Assembly: GCA_038878695.1 (NCBI GenBank)
Contig: JAVZVD010000001.1
Span: 186,001 to 250,000, forward strand
Source of the DNA: Fervidicoccaceae archaeon
GTDB lineage: Archaea; Thermoproteota; Thermoprotei_A; Sulfolobales; Fervidicoccaceae
DNA: 64,000 nucleotides
Reading direction: 5' to 3'
Part shown: positions 27,672-36,050 of the stretch, in pieces
Position numbering within the stretch: the stretch's first letter is position 1
Layout: the number at the start of each line of letters is the position of its first letter
The notes under the pieces: model-generated
Database searches by the model: none
Seen by the model: the letters and a program-made list of their open reading frames with translations, nothing else
Told to the model about the DNA's origin: nothing
Position numbers and translations under genes: made by a program

Positions 27672-27953
27672 CTAACGCTTAGAGAAGAAGTAGACTTCCG
27701 TGTCGATCTCGACCTCGCGCTCACCAATTCTTAATTTCGTTTTATCTCTCTTGAAAGTATACGCGGCTCCATAGCGGTCCGCGTACTCCTGTAGCACATT
27801 ATGTGGTATGCTCCCAGCTGGTACTCTGACCACGTACTCGCCGCCGCGATCCGAGAGACACCTGAGTAGTTCCGCTATGAGCAAGAACGGGTGTTCCGCG
27901 CACTCGGAGAACTCGAGCACATCGTGGAATCTCACGTCGCAGTTTACCTTCAT
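27672..27953 (-). CDS. Small hypothetical protein
   Basis: 93 residues, not recognised. Contains the Cys-bearing N-terminus MKVNCDVRFHDVLEFSECAE and a basic C-terminal strand region (TKLRIGEREVEIDTEVYFFSKR), suggesting a small alpha/beta fold. ATG start at 27953. It is transcribed divergently from cren7 and lies upstream of the TFB-like gene on the same strand. Confidence 0.6.
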   Translation of the reverse strand: MKVNCDVRFHDVLEFSECAEHPFLLIAELLRCLSDRGGEYVVRVPAGSIPHNVLQEYADRYGAAYTFKRDKTKLRIGEREVEIDTEVYFFSKR

Positions 27954-27996
27954 GCTTGAACTCTCTGCCTCCCGGAGAGATTGCGATGTAGGAACC

Positions 27997-28004
27997 CTTA
28001 TATC
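27997..28004 (+). promoter_or_regulatory. TATA box of cren7
   Basis: CTTATATC centred 26-27 nt upstream of the GTG at 28028, the exact distance expected for a leaderless crenarchaeal mRNA. Confidence 0.7.
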
Positions 28005-28027
28005 TCTCGAGTACGTCGGGGATTTCG

Positions 28028-28210
28028 GTGACGACGTTGAAGGTCAAAGTCAAAGATAAGACCACCGGGAAGATTGTTGAATTAGAGCCCCTCAAGGTGT
28101 GGTCGCTCGGTCCCCGAGGCAAGAGGTCCGTCAAGATAGGGCTCTTTCGGAGTCCCGATACCGGCATGTACTTCAGAGCTAGGGTGCCAGATGACTACCC
28201 AACCGGGTGA
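28028..28210 (+). CDS. creN7: Chromatin protein Cren7
   Basis: 60-residue DNA-binding chromatin protein of the Cren7 family, diagnostic of Crenarchaeota. Conserved features: the basic first strand TLKVKVKD, KVWSLGPRGKRSVKIGLFRS (the DNA-intercalating loop region) and the C-terminal YFRARVPDDYP. Cren7 bends DNA and constrains negative supercoils. GTG start at 28028 is 24-31 nt behind a TATA box. It converges with top6A. Confidence 0.93.
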   Translation: MTTLKVKVKDKTTGKIVELEPLKVWSLGPRGKRSVKIGLFRSPDTGMYFRARVPDDYPTG

Positions 28211-28219
28211 GGATCCTTT

Positions 28220-29587
28220 TTACTCCAGCCAATCTTTAGTTTCGATTTTCCTCGGTAAGTATTCCTCTGTCAGGAATTTGAGCCCTTTGCTGACCACCGC
28301 TTCTATCTCCAACTTGGAACGGGTCAGCAAGAAGATCCCGATCTCTTTGATCCACTTCGGGTCCTTGAACCACGGATAACCCGGCGATCTCTTGACTTTC
28401 TCGCCACCTTTCCCCGACCTGATCTTAGGCTCTTTCCCCAGCAGCGCCTTCGCGACGTCGTAGCCCACGAGCTCGATGGCTCTAGCGACGTCTCTATGCG
28501 TCGCTTTAATGATGAACCTCTTCCTCTCTTCGGAGCTTAGATAGGGCTTCTTCGCGAGTCTCCACTTGTAGCCGAATTTTCTCAATGCCTCAACGTAGCG
28601 CTCCTTCAGCTCGCGCTTAATGCCGACCTTGTCCGCGTCTTCCGTCTCTTCCGAGCTTACCTCTTCGAGGGGAGGGTCGTCGCCAAAGACGTCGCTCATC
28701 ATGACTCCTAAGAACCTTGCCGAAGGCGTCGCGAGTCTTTCGCTCTCGTAGCTGAGCGTTATGGAACCTATCTTGAAGACACTGTATATGTAGAAACCGT
28801 AAGGGTCCGAATCTGTCAGCACGTAGACCGGGAGCTTGAGCTCCTCGTTGAGCCTTCTGACGAACCTCCTCGTGGCTCTATCGGGCTGTCCGGCGCTCGT
28901 GAGAAGGAGGCATTTATGTTTGCGCCAATAGCCTATCCTATGGAGCTGTTGGAACACCGCGTCTTTTTCCACCACGAGGACGTACTCGGCATCGTAGTCT
29001 AAGAATTCTATGAGGTCGGGCGTGGGCTCTATAGCGTAGGCGCCGTGGCCCATTTTGCTTAGATCGATTACGTCGCCTCCGCTCCTCAAGCGCATGTTGC
29101 CAACGACCTTGCCCTTCTCCTTGCTGAGAATGAGCATCTCTTCGCGGAGCTTCCCAGTAAGGACTTCTATGTCGCATAGAACTGTGTCGCTCTCTTTCTG
29201 TTCGTCCCACGTATTGACGGGCTCGTCGTTGGCGAGCACAGGTGGGATCGTGTGCTTCCCTCGATAGAATAGGTCCCTTATCGTGGGGTATTCGTTGTTG
29301 ATCAACGCCTCGTAGATTATGCTGGCGATCAAAACGGTCTGCATGAATCTTCGCGTCTCGCCCTCGTCTAGGAGCCTTCGCGTGATCTTCTTGTCTCCCA
29401 AGAGCAGGAGCTTCCTCCTCTTGTCGTAGACCGTGTTGTCTAGGGTTCTCTTCGGTAACACGAGCCGAGGCTCGTCGCCTCGCTCGATCATGGCAACGAG
29501 CTTCGTAAAGGTCTCCCTAAGGATCGTGATCGATTCTCTGCGAGCCGAGAGGTCTGCGCTGTCTTGGAAGTCGGGATACGAGGTCAA
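28220..29587 (-). CDS. top6A: DNA topoisomerase VI subunit A
   Basis: Spo11-type subunit that makes the double-strand break. Catalytic Tyr108 in TIRDLFYRGKH; Toprim acidic motifs VVEKDAVFQ and LTDSDPYGFYI follow. 455 aa is longer than most subunits (about 360-390) because of an acidic insert after VFGDDPPLEE and a basic C-terminal tail. Start 29587 overlaps the top6B stop by 4 nt, so the two subunits are translationally coupled. Confidence 0.95.
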   Translation of the reverse strand: MTSYPDFQDSADLSARRESITILRETFTKLVAMIERGDEPRLVLPKRTLDNTVYDKRRKLLLLGDKKITRRLLDEGETRRFMQTVLIASIIYEALINNEYPTIRDLFYRGKHTIPPVLANDEPVNTWDEQKESDTVLCDIEVLTGKLREEMLILSKEKGKVVGNMRLRSGGDVIDLSKMGHGAYAIEPTPDLIEFLDYDAEYVLVVEKDAVFQQLHRIGYWRKHKCLLLTSAGQPDRATRRFVRRLNEELKLPVYVLTDSDPYGFYIYSVFKIGSITLSYESERLATPSARFLGVMMSDVFGDDPPLEEVSSEETEDADKVGIKRELKERYVEALRKFGYKWRLAKKPYLSSEERKRFIIKATHRDVARAIELVGYDVAKALLGKEPKIRSGKGGEKVKRSPGYPWFKDPKWIKEIGIFLLTRSKLEIEAVVSKGLKFLTEEYLPRKIETKDWLE

Positions 29588-31251
29588 GCCCTCTCGCCTC
29601 GCATCACATCATCTTTCTTCTTGAGGCCAACGATTTCGTAGGCAAGACTCTTCAACTTCTCCTCGAGCGCCTTAGCGAGCCTCTCACCGTTCTCCCGCGA
29701 ACCGTCGCTTGCTATGAGCGCTAGCGAGCGGCTGACCTCCGGGATGTACTTTAGAAAGGTGGCCAGCCTCTCCATCGCCTCAGACTCTCTCCTCTTAGAG
29801 CTTAAGAAGTCGCGTAATCTCCTCGCCAGCTCTTGCACGAGCACTCTAACCTCCTGCTCTATCGGCTCTACCTGCGCGATGCTCTCCTTCCCGACTCCCT
29901 TGTACGGCACCTTGGTTGAGGCTATGTGGATCAACACGACAACAACGTCGTTCTCGTTGAGCTTGTATGTTGCTCTCCAAGGGAACTTCTCGGGGTCAAC
30001 CACGGTCCAGGCTACATCTGCTCTCTCATCGTGAAGGAGCGGTATCTTGTTGGCGTATCTTAGCAACACTACGAGGGGGCCCCGTTGACCTCTAAGGCTC
30101 TCGAGTGCTACTTTATCTAACCTTTCCAGGAGCTTGCCGCCGTACGCTATGCCGCCCTCGACTACGAAGGGGTGACCTCCGTACGACTTCGGCTTTCTCG
30201 TGATTACCGCTACGAACTCGGGCTCGAACGCGCTTCGGAGTCCGACTTCGATTATCTCGGGACCTATGGGCGAGAGCGAGTCGCTCGTTGGCGATATGTA
30301 GCTCTCTGCCCTGAGAGCCTTGTATAGATTCTTCAGTTCGTCGCGCGTGAGGCTCTTCGGGTCTCTATCGGGCTCGAGCCCCGCGCTTCTCAGGATCTCG
30401 CCTGCTTTCTTCTCGCCAATGCGCTGGAATTCGCGCGTCAAGAAGCTCGTCAGCGTTCTCGAGCGCGTCTCCGCCAACATGAGCTTTAGCATTTCGAGGT
30501 CTACGCCCATTGGATGAGGCTTACTCTCTCTGGGGGGCTTGGGCATGAGCTCGGTGACCCTCGGGAATCTGTGAACTTCGACGTCATTGACTCCTCGCTC
30601 CTCTGAGTCTAGGGCTGGCATCAACAACGTTATGTCGGCGTAGGGCGTTACTATAGCCGTCCTCTTGACGTAGACTAACACCTGCTCGCGCGTTCTTCTA
30701 TTCCACTCGCCCTCTATTGTCAACCTAGCTATGGTCCCGTGCCAGTTCGACCGCTTCTCCCACACTCCGCGCTCTAGCACTATGGGCTCGTTCTTCTTGA
30801 CGTCTATCAAGAGCTTGAAGTAGTATATGTTTTTGGAGCGCGGCGTGCTGCTGTAGACCTCAAAGGGCTTCCCGGTGGTCAGTTGACCATATAATATGGC
30901 CATCTTGGCTCCGAGCCCGTACATGCCGCGGCTCTGCTTGTACTTGTACTTAGATGAATAGAGGACTCTCCCGAATGCATCGGGGATTACCTGAGGCGGC
31001 AAGCCTATCCCGTTGTCTTCCACCTCAACCGTGATGTGATTGAGGTTGCTCGGATCCTCCCTCAAAATGCTCACGATTATTTCAGGGTGTATGCCGTGCG
31101 CCTCGGTGGCATCGAGCGCATTTTCTAAGAGCTCCCTCACGGTCTGATAAAGTGCTCGCGCCGGGCTCGTGAAGCCCGCTATTTCTTTGTTCCTATAGAA
31201 GAACTCCGAGGGACTGAGCTGTTTGAAGGTCTCGGGGCTCGAGGTCCTCAC
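29584..31251 (-). CDS. top6B: DNA topoisomerase VI subunit B
   Basis: GHKL ATPase subunit. ATP-binding motifs VRELLENALDATEAHG and VEDNGIGLP, the G3 segment RGMYGLGAKMAILYGQ, and the transducer region with the switch Lys area near residue 420. 555 aa is the usual size. With top6A it relaxes and decatenates DNA, complementing reverse gyrase encoded further along. ATG start at 31251. Confidence 0.95.
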   Translation of the reverse strand: MRTSSPETFKQLSPSEFFYRNKEIAGFTSPARALYQTVRELLENALDATEAHGIHPEIIVSILREDPSNLNHITVEVEDNGIGLPPQVIPDAFGRVLYSSKYKYKQSRGMYGLGAKMAILYGQLTTGKPFEVYSSTPRSKNIYYFKLLIDVKKNEPIVLERGVWEKRSNWHGTIARLTIEGEWNRRTREQVLVYVKRTAIVTPYADITLLMPALDSEERGVNDVEVHRFPRVTELMPKPPRESKPHPMGVDLEMLKLMLAETRSRTLTSFLTREFQRIGEKKAGEILRSAGLEPDRDPKSLTRDELKNLYKALRAESYISPTSDSLSPIGPEIIEVGLRSAFEPEFVAVITRKPKSYGGHPFVVEGGIAYGGKLLERLDKVALESLRGQRGPLVVLLRYANKIPLLHDERADVAWTVVDPEKFPWRATYKLNENDVVVVLIHIASTKVPYKGVGKESIAQVEPIEQEVRVLVQELARRLRDFLSSKRRESEAMERLATFLKYIPEVSRSLALIASDGSRENGERLAKALEEKLKSLAYEIVGLKKKDDVMRGERA

Positions 31252-31408
31252 AATGTAGTCACCGTCCCGACTCTATGCCGAAAGTGTTTCTATGGAGCGA
31301 CTACCGGCCCACTTACTGTTCGTTACAGGCATCTATTACCTAACCACGAAAAGGAATTATATGCCCTAAGATGGCTTTCTCCTTCGCGAGTTAGGTGCGC
31401 TCGGTACA

Positions 31409-32080
31409 TTGAAGAGCGCTATGGGAGATGTAGAGGGAGAGCTTGAGGTCATTCTCACCAGGATTAGGGAGCAGCTCGACGGACTGGAGAGAGCGAGAGA
31501 TTCTGCGGTGAGGCTGTCCAGAGATCTCGTGAAGCTTTCGGGGAAGGTCGTCACGTGCGTGATATCCGGCGAGCTCGCCGGCCTTGTCGAGCTTCTACGG
31601 AAGCTGGAAGAGGCGAAGAGCGCCCTCGCATCACTCGTCTCGGAGCGCCCGGCTCTGCTCTATGGAGGCCCGATCGTAAGTGCTCTAGCCGAATACGCCG
31701 AGGCCAGGATTCTCCACGACCTCGTGGTACTCGGCAAGCTGCCGAGCGAGTTAGAGCTAAGCGTGCCGCCCGCTTCATTTCTGCTGGGCCTCTGCGACGT
31801 CATTGGCGAGCTCCGTAGACTCTCACTCGAGCACGTGAGAGCCGGTCGCCTCTCTGAAGCGTGGAGTGCTCTCGATCTCATGGAGATCATATTCTCCAAC
31901 GTATCAACGTTAGATTATCCCGAGGCCGTGGTGCCTGGCCTGAGGCATAAGATCGATTTAGCCCGCAGATTAGTCGATGACACGAAGACCCTCTTGGTGG
32001 AGCTAGACAGCAGAGAGAAGCTCGAGCGCGCGCTGCGCTCTATGAAGGAAACGATTAATAGGCTCGGCCCGAGCACGTGA
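31409..32080 (+). CDS. Translin-family RNA-binding protein
   Basis: Matches the archaeal translin family (COG2178): AEYAEARILHDLVVLGKLPS, PASFLLGLCDVIGELRRLSLEHVR and LDYPEAVVPGLRHKIDLARRL broken over helices 4-7. Eukaryotic translin binds nucleic acids and, with TRAX, cleaves RNA; the archaeal role is not established. 223 aa, all-helical. Start TTG 31409, alternative ATG 31421. tRNA-Met begins 52 nt after its stop without an obvious own TATA box, so it may be transcribed from this unit. Confidence 0.8.
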   Translation: MKSAMGDVEGELEVILTRIREQLDGLERARDSAVRLSRDLVKLSGKVVTCVISGELAGLVELLRKLEEAKSALASLVSERPALLYGGPIVSALAEYAEARILHDLVVLGKLPSELELSVPPASFLLGLCDVIGELRRLSLEHVRAGRLSEAWSALDLMEIIFSNVSTLDYPEAVVPGLRHKIDLARRLVDDTKTLLVELDSREKLERALRSMKETINRLGPST

Positions 32081-32132
32081 TAGATTGAGAGCGGCGCCGC
32101 CTCGAGGTGGTCGCTCTGCGCTCCGACCGGGT

Positions 32133-32232
32133 GGGCCCGTAGCTCAGCCTGGCAGAGCGCCCGGCTCATAGGGCCTTCACCTCTTCGCTTTGAGAGACCG
32201 GGCGGTCCGGGGTTCGAATCCCCGCGGGCCCA
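32133..32232 (+). tRNA. Elongator tRNA-Met (anticodon CAU) with 26-nt intron
   Basis: Acceptor GGGCCCG/CGGGCCC, D arm GCTC/GAGC, anticodon stem CCCGG/CCGGG, T arm CGGGG-TTCGAAT-CCCCG, discriminator A. The anticodon loop CTCATA is interrupted after position 37 by an intron 32171-32196. A bulge-helix-bulge fits: helix CTCA (32165-32168) with TGAG (32191-32194), bulges TAG and AGA. It lacks the three G-C pairs of initiators in the anticodon stem. Confidence 0.93.
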
Positions 32233-32253
32233 TCAAGTAGGCCGACGCAAGCA
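32204..32253 (+). repeat. 50-nt perfect repeat, copy 1 (tRNA-Met 3' end plus flank)
   Basis: Identical base for base to 41754-41803. It covers the T arm and acceptor 3' strand of tRNA-Met (29 nt) and continues 21 nt past the discriminator base. The non-tRNA part starts TCAAGTAGGCCGACG. Confidence 0.95.
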
Positions 32254-32307
32254 GATTTAAATGCCTCGAACTCTCGATGTCCTCTTCTACGTAGGAGGAG
32301 CTCGCGT

Positions 32308-32694
32308 TTGCCTACATGGAATTCGGAGAGCGCCCGCCCGCGGATAATTCGTAGCCAGAGGCTCTTCGTGGCGCTAACCGGGACCGGAGAGAAGCCTTTC
32401 CTTGAGTACGAGGTCGATGAGGTCGCGAAGAAGTTGAGGATCCTGAGAACCTATGTGCCGCCCAGAATGCGAGGGAGGGGTCTGGCGAGGATCCTCCTCG
32501 AGGAGGCTCTCTCCTTCGCCCGCGAGAGGGGGCTCTCGGTCGAGCCTCTCTGTAGCTACGCGCTCCAATATTTCGTTGCAAATCGCGAGGCACGCGATAT
32601 GTTGATTGAGGAGCTGAGGGGGCTCTCCGACGAGGAGTTGAAGAGGGCTCTAAATGAGAGAAGATCGTGGGAGAGCTCTGAGAACAGGGGCTGA
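32308..32694 (+). CDS. GNAT-like N-acetyltransferase (YidJ/YjdJ type)
   Basis: Small GNAT protein of the short family recognised by EKPFLEYEVDEV, RTYVPPRMRGRGLA and ALQYFVAN with Cys/Ser motif VEPLCSYA before it. The CoA loop MRGRGLA is intact. 128 aa. TTG start at 32308 has an AGGAGGAG ribosome binding site 7 nt upstream, and a TATA-like GATTTAAATG lies at about 32254. Substrate unknown. Confidence 0.82.
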   Translation: MPTWNSESARPRIIRSQRLFVALTGTGEKPFLEYEVDEVAKKLRILRTYVPPRMRGRGLARILLEEALSFARERGLSVEPLCSYALQYFVANREARDMLIEELRGLSDEELKRALNERRSWESSENRG

Positions 32695-32711
32695 AGAGGC
32701 TAAGTCTCCGC

Positions 32712-33443
32712 TTAGGCCCCGCTAGCCGCGCCTCTCGAGTTCGAGGGCTCCTGCTCTTTCTCTAGGATCTCCACATAGACTATCTTCTTGGCCCACTCGA
32801 AGTACTTGAACACATCGCGGGCGAGAGCCCTTTTCGCGAGCTGGATATCCGGGCTTCCTTGCTCCTCTCTCGGAATAGTTACTTCCACGACCCCCGATTC
32901 CTTATCGAGTTTTAGCGCGAACCCCTCGAGGTTCTTCGGCCTGAACCTCCTCTTCAGGAGGTACTTGATCTTTTCCTCGTCATCGAGCAACCTCTTCACG
33001 ATCTTCGTTCTATACTCTATGCTCTTGCCTGCGAGCGGGTGGTTGAAGTCCACCGTGACCCTTCCGCCACTGATGTCACGTATCACCGCCGGGACTCCAC
33101 CGATACTCACCACCTTGCCCGGCGCGACCTCGACGTTGGATCTTTTGAACTCCCTCAGCGGTATCACTCTGATTTTGTTGGGATCTCTGAGGCCGAAGGC
33201 CTTCTCCGGTGGAACCGTAAAGGTCTTCTCTTCGCCCTCGTTCATGTTCGTGAGCTCTTCCTCGAAACCTCGAACCATTCTGCCCTCGCCGATTACGACG
33301 AGAACCGGGCCGTATTCTCTGTCCTCTTCATATTTGCCACTCCGCTTAGCCTCCTCCGGGTCCGTGGTCTCGACGAGCTCGCCCGTCTCCTTTATCCTAG
33401 CCGTGTACTCGACCAAAACGAATTCTCTATGGCCGAGCGGCAA
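32712..33443 (-). CDS. FKBP-type peptidyl-prolyl isomerase (SlyD-like)
   Basis: Long archaeal FKBP: FVLVEYTARIKETGELVETT at the start, the flap insert domain around AFGLRDPNKIRVIPL and VDFNHPLAGKSIEY, then an about 80-residue C-terminal extension. It accelerates proline isomerisation and acts as a folding helper in the cytosol. 243 aa fits the long (26-29 kDa) archaeal class. TTG start at 33443. Confidence 0.9.
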   Translation of the reverse strand: MPLGHREFVLVEYTARIKETGELVETTDPEEAKRSGKYEEDREYGPVLVVIGEGRMVRGFEEELTNMNEGEEKTFTVPPEKAFGLRDPNKIRVIPLREFKRSNVEVAPGKVVSIGGVPAVIRDISGGRVTVDFNHPLAGKSIEYRTKIVKRLLDDEEKIKYLLKRRFRPKNLEGFALKLDKESGVVEVTIPREEQGSPDIQLAKRALARDVFKYFEWAKKIVYVEILEKEQEPSNSRGAASGA

Positions 33444-33563
33444 AAGTGACCTCCTCCGAAGCTACCGAGCTTGCCATTCCCAGCGGAGCAAGCGCCTATA
33501 AATCGTTGCGATCTTGAGAGTGCCTGAGGGCGGCAGCAAGGAGCTAGAGGGCTGGCTTCCTGT

Positions 33564-34583
33564 TTGATGGACGCGCGCTGCTCCTGCGAGACTTGCTCCC
33601 AAGTATTCGAGCTCGAAATATCGACCGAGGCACTGCGCATGGCTAGTGAGCGCGGTTATCCTCCCTACATGGTGGAGCGGTATCTCCGTCTCTTAGGATC
33701 TTCGACCGAAGTGGCCGAGTTCCTGGAAAGCGTCGAGAGAGGAATTCCCAAAACCATAAGGTGCAATACGCTGGCCATCGACGATTGCGCTGAACTCAAG
33801 GAGAGGCTCGAAAGGCGCGGCGTGACGCTCGAAAAGATACGTTGGCTTCCTCATGGCTATCGCGTGCTCTCGGGGGTCGACGTCATTGGTCGCCTCGAGG
33901 AACACATCTACGGCCTCTATTACATACAGGGACCCGGCAGTATGGCTGCTTCGTACGTCCTAGACCCGAGGAGAAACTCTCTGGTCGCGGACTTGGCTGC
34001 CGCTCCCGGAGGAAAGACCACACACTTGGCGCAGCTCATGGAGAACACCGGAGCGATTCTGAGCGTCGATAAGAGCAGAGCTAGGATCCGCGCTCTGATT
34101 TCCAACGTGCAGAGAATGAGGGCGACGAACGTGGTCGTACTACTTGAAAATATGTTGAAACTGAGGGGACTAGATGGTCTATTCGATAAAGTGCTCCTAG
34201 ATGCTCCGTGCAGCGGCGAGGGCCTGCTCCCAGTCAAAGAGGAGAGGAGGTACGTGAGGACCTTGTTGGACCTGGCTAAGATGTCATCGTTACAGGTCAG
34301 AATGTTAGAAAAGGCCGTTGAGCTAGCTCGCGATGGAGGTCACGTGCTCTACGCGACTTGTAGCATAGGCATAGAAGAGAACGAGCTAGTGATCCATCAC
34401 GTTCTCGAGCGAAGAGAGGACCTCGAGGTTCTAGACAGTAGGCTGAACGGCGTCGGTGAAGCCGGGGTGACCGAATACGGAAGAGCGAGACTGCGAGACG
34501 AGCTACGGAGATGCTCTAGGCTTTACCCTCACATACACTCAACGGAGGGGTTCTTTCTTTGCCTCCTGAGAAAGAGATCGTGA
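33564..34583 (+). CDS. RNA (cytosine-5)-methyltransferase, NOL1/NOP2/Sun family
   Basis: SAM-dependent m5C methylase: SAM motif LVADLAAAPGGKTTHL, motif IV LLDAPCSGEG and motif VI YATCSIGIEENE, giving the two catalytic cysteines. The N-terminal 100 residues are the typical RNA-binding region (IPKTIRCNTL). Target (tRNA or rRNA) cannot be set from sequence. TTG 33564 or ATG 33567. The next gene starts inside its last 25 nt, so the pair forms an operon. Confidence 0.9.
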   Translation: MMDARCSCETCSQVFELEISTEALRMASERGYPPYMVERYLRLLGSSTEVAEFLESVERGIPKTIRCNTLAIDDCAELKERLERRGVTLEKIRWLPHGYRVLSGVDVIGRLEEHIYGLYYIQGPGSMAASYVLDPRRNSLVADLAAAPGGKTTHLAQLMENTGAILSVDKSRARIRALISNVQRMRATNVVVLLENMLKLRGLDGLFDKVLLDAPCSGEGLLPVKEERRYVRTLLDLAKMSSLQVRMLEKAVELARDGGHVLYATCSIGIEENELVIHHVLERREDLEVLDSRLNGVGEAGVTEYGRARLRDELRRCSRLYPHIHSTEGFFLCLLRKRS

Positions 34584-35107
34584 GGAGGAGCTGCGAAGTC
34601 GGAGGAGAGGCTTTAAGGCTCTTGGAGGAGGCTCTGGGAGTGCGGAGTTTATCCGAGGCGCTGGACTGCAACGAATTGCTCTGTGTTAAGAGGGGGGATG
34701 CCACCGATTTGTTCTGTGTAACCGACAGCCTCTCGCAACTCATCGAGAGAATAGAGCGAAGTTGCGAGCCGCTAGTCGGACTCACGCACGCGGGTATATT
34801 GCTCGGATCAATGAGAGGTGAGCTCTTTGAACCGTCGATTCATTTAGCATATGTTCTAGCGAGAATGATCTCCCGGAGAAGGCTTGAGCCGCGAAGGGGG
34901 ATCGCCGTGGTCCTGGGCCCTGGCGAGGGAGTGTTCACGCGCTCAAAGGTGGTCGGGCGACCTCTATATGAGTTAAGAGGCGCCAACGATCTTAATCTCT
35001 ACTTGGTGCTCTCAGAGAGAGGCGACCCCCTTGGGTGGGGAAGAATCGAGAGGGGGCGCCTCGTTCCCCTCGTCGACAGCGGCTGGTTCCTCAGGGCGGG
35101 CGGTTGA
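34559..35107 (+). CDS. Nip7-like protein with PUA domain
   Basis: Resembles Nip7/UPF0113: N-terminal alpha/beta region ending in LVGLTHAGILLG, then a PUA-type RNA-binding domain with VVLGPGEGVFTRSKVVG, GDPLGWGRIE and the end DSGWFLRAGG, which parallels the Nip7 C-terminus. Nip7 takes part in ribosome biogenesis. TTG 34559 sits 8 nt after a CGGAGGGG ribosome binding site and overlaps the upstream methylase gene by 25 nt. 182 aa is near family length. Confidence 0.75.
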   Translation: MPPEKEIVRRSCEVGGEALRLLEEALGVRSLSEALDCNELLCVKRGDATDLFCVTDSLSQLIERIERSCEPLVGLTHAGILLGSMRGELFEPSIHLAYVLARMISRRRLEPRRGIAVVLGPGEGVFTRSKVVGRPLYELRGANDLNLYLVLSERGDPLGWGRIERGRLVPLVDSGWFLRAGG

Positions 35108-35124
35108 GACTTAGACCGGGCAAA

Positions 35125-35136
35125 GGCTTTAACACC
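35125..35136 (+). promoter_or_regulatory. TATA box of tRNA-Lys
   Basis: GGCTTTAACACC about 30 nt before the mature tRNA 5' end. A near-identical AGCTTTAATGCC precedes tRNA-Val(CAC). Confidence 0.65.
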
Positions 35137-35160
35137 GCTGCGGAGAGAGGAGAAATTCAA

Positions 35161-35234
35161 GGGCCCGTAGCTCAGCCAGGTAGAGCAGCGGGCTTTTAAC
35201 CCGTTGGTCCCGGGTTCGAATCCCGGCGGGCCCG
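35161..35234 (+). tRNA. tRNA-Lys (anticodon UUU)
   Basis: Acceptor GGGCCCG/CGGGCCC, D arm GCTC/GAGC, anticodon arm GCGGG-CTTTTAA-CCCGT, T arm CCGGG-TTCGAAT-CCCGG, discriminator G. No intron and no encoded CCA. Confidence 0.95.
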
Positions 35235-35267
35235 CGAGCTTCTCCTCGAAGGCGTGGTGCCCTCGGC

Positions 35268-36050
35268 TTGAGAAAGCCGGTCATATACTTCATTGGCGCA
35301 GGCCTGGCGCCTTCTCACGTGACTCTCGAGGCTCTAAGCGCGTTATCATCGGTAGACCTCATTCTCGTCGAGACGTACACGAGCTTCGTGGATTGGGACC
35401 TAACAGCTCTGATTAAGCGAATCGCGCCGTTCGCCGAAGTGGTCCCAGTCTCGAGAAAGCTGCTCGAGGAGAATAGCGAGGAAGTAATTAAGGAGGCCAT
35501 TGAGAGGGGGGCCCTCGCGGTGGTCTCTCCCGGGGACCCATTCGTAGCCACCACACACACTGCACTCAGGTTAGAGGCTGCGAAGCGCGGCGTGAAGGCG
35601 ATCTACGTGCCTGGCACGAGCGCGCTCCACTACGCTTTCTCGGCAGCTTGCTTATCGATCTACAAGCTCGGGGGCTGCGCGACCGTCGTTTATCCGAAGT
35701 GGGGGATCCTCAGCGAGAGTGCCTACCTGCTTGTACAGATGAATAGGGAGAGGGGGCGCCACACGTTCCTCTTTCTCGACTTGGACGAGGAGCTCGGTCC
35801 CATGGATCCGAGCCAAGCTCTGCGCCTTCTCCTCGAGGCGCAGAGGAGGCTCGGAGGGTCCGCGTTGAGCCCCTCGGAGAAGATCGTCGTGTTGCAGAGG
35901 CTGGGTCTGCCTCGGGAGAGAATATACTATGTGACGATCGAGAGCGCGTTAAGTAGGGAGTGGAGAGATCCGCCCTACTCCATTATTATTCTTGGCCAGC
36001 TCCACCCGGTTGAGAGTGAGTGCCTGGAGGTAGTCTCGCGAGATGAGTGA
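35268..36050 (+). CDS. dphB: Diphthine synthase
   Basis: SAM-dependent methylase that modifies the EF-2 histidine on the way to diphthamide. Recognised by YFIGAGLAPSHVTLEAL, ILVETYTSF, VVSPGDPFVATTHTALRL and PGTSALHYAFSAACLSIYKLG pieces of the tetrapyrrole-methylase fold. 260 aa is normal. TTG start at 35268, 33 nt after tRNA-Lys; its end overlaps the next gene by 8 nt. Confidence 0.95.
   Translation: MRKPVIYFIGAGLAPSHVTLEALSALSSVDLILVETYTSFVDWDLTALIKRIAPFAEVVPVSRKLLEENSEEVIKEAIERGALAVVSPGDPFVATTHTALRLEAAKRGVKAIYVPGTSALHYAFSAACLSIYKLGGCATVVYPKWGILSESAYLLVQMNRERGRHTFLFLDLDEELGPMDPSQALRLLLEAQRRLGGSALSPSEKIVVLQRLGLPRERIYYVTIESALSREWRDPPYSIIILGQLHPVESECLEVVSRDE

Noticed and set aside
32788-33501. 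A 237-residue plus-strand frame
   Set aside because: It lies antisense to the well-supported FKBP gene and has a Ser/Leu-rich, unstructured translation typical of a shadow frame.
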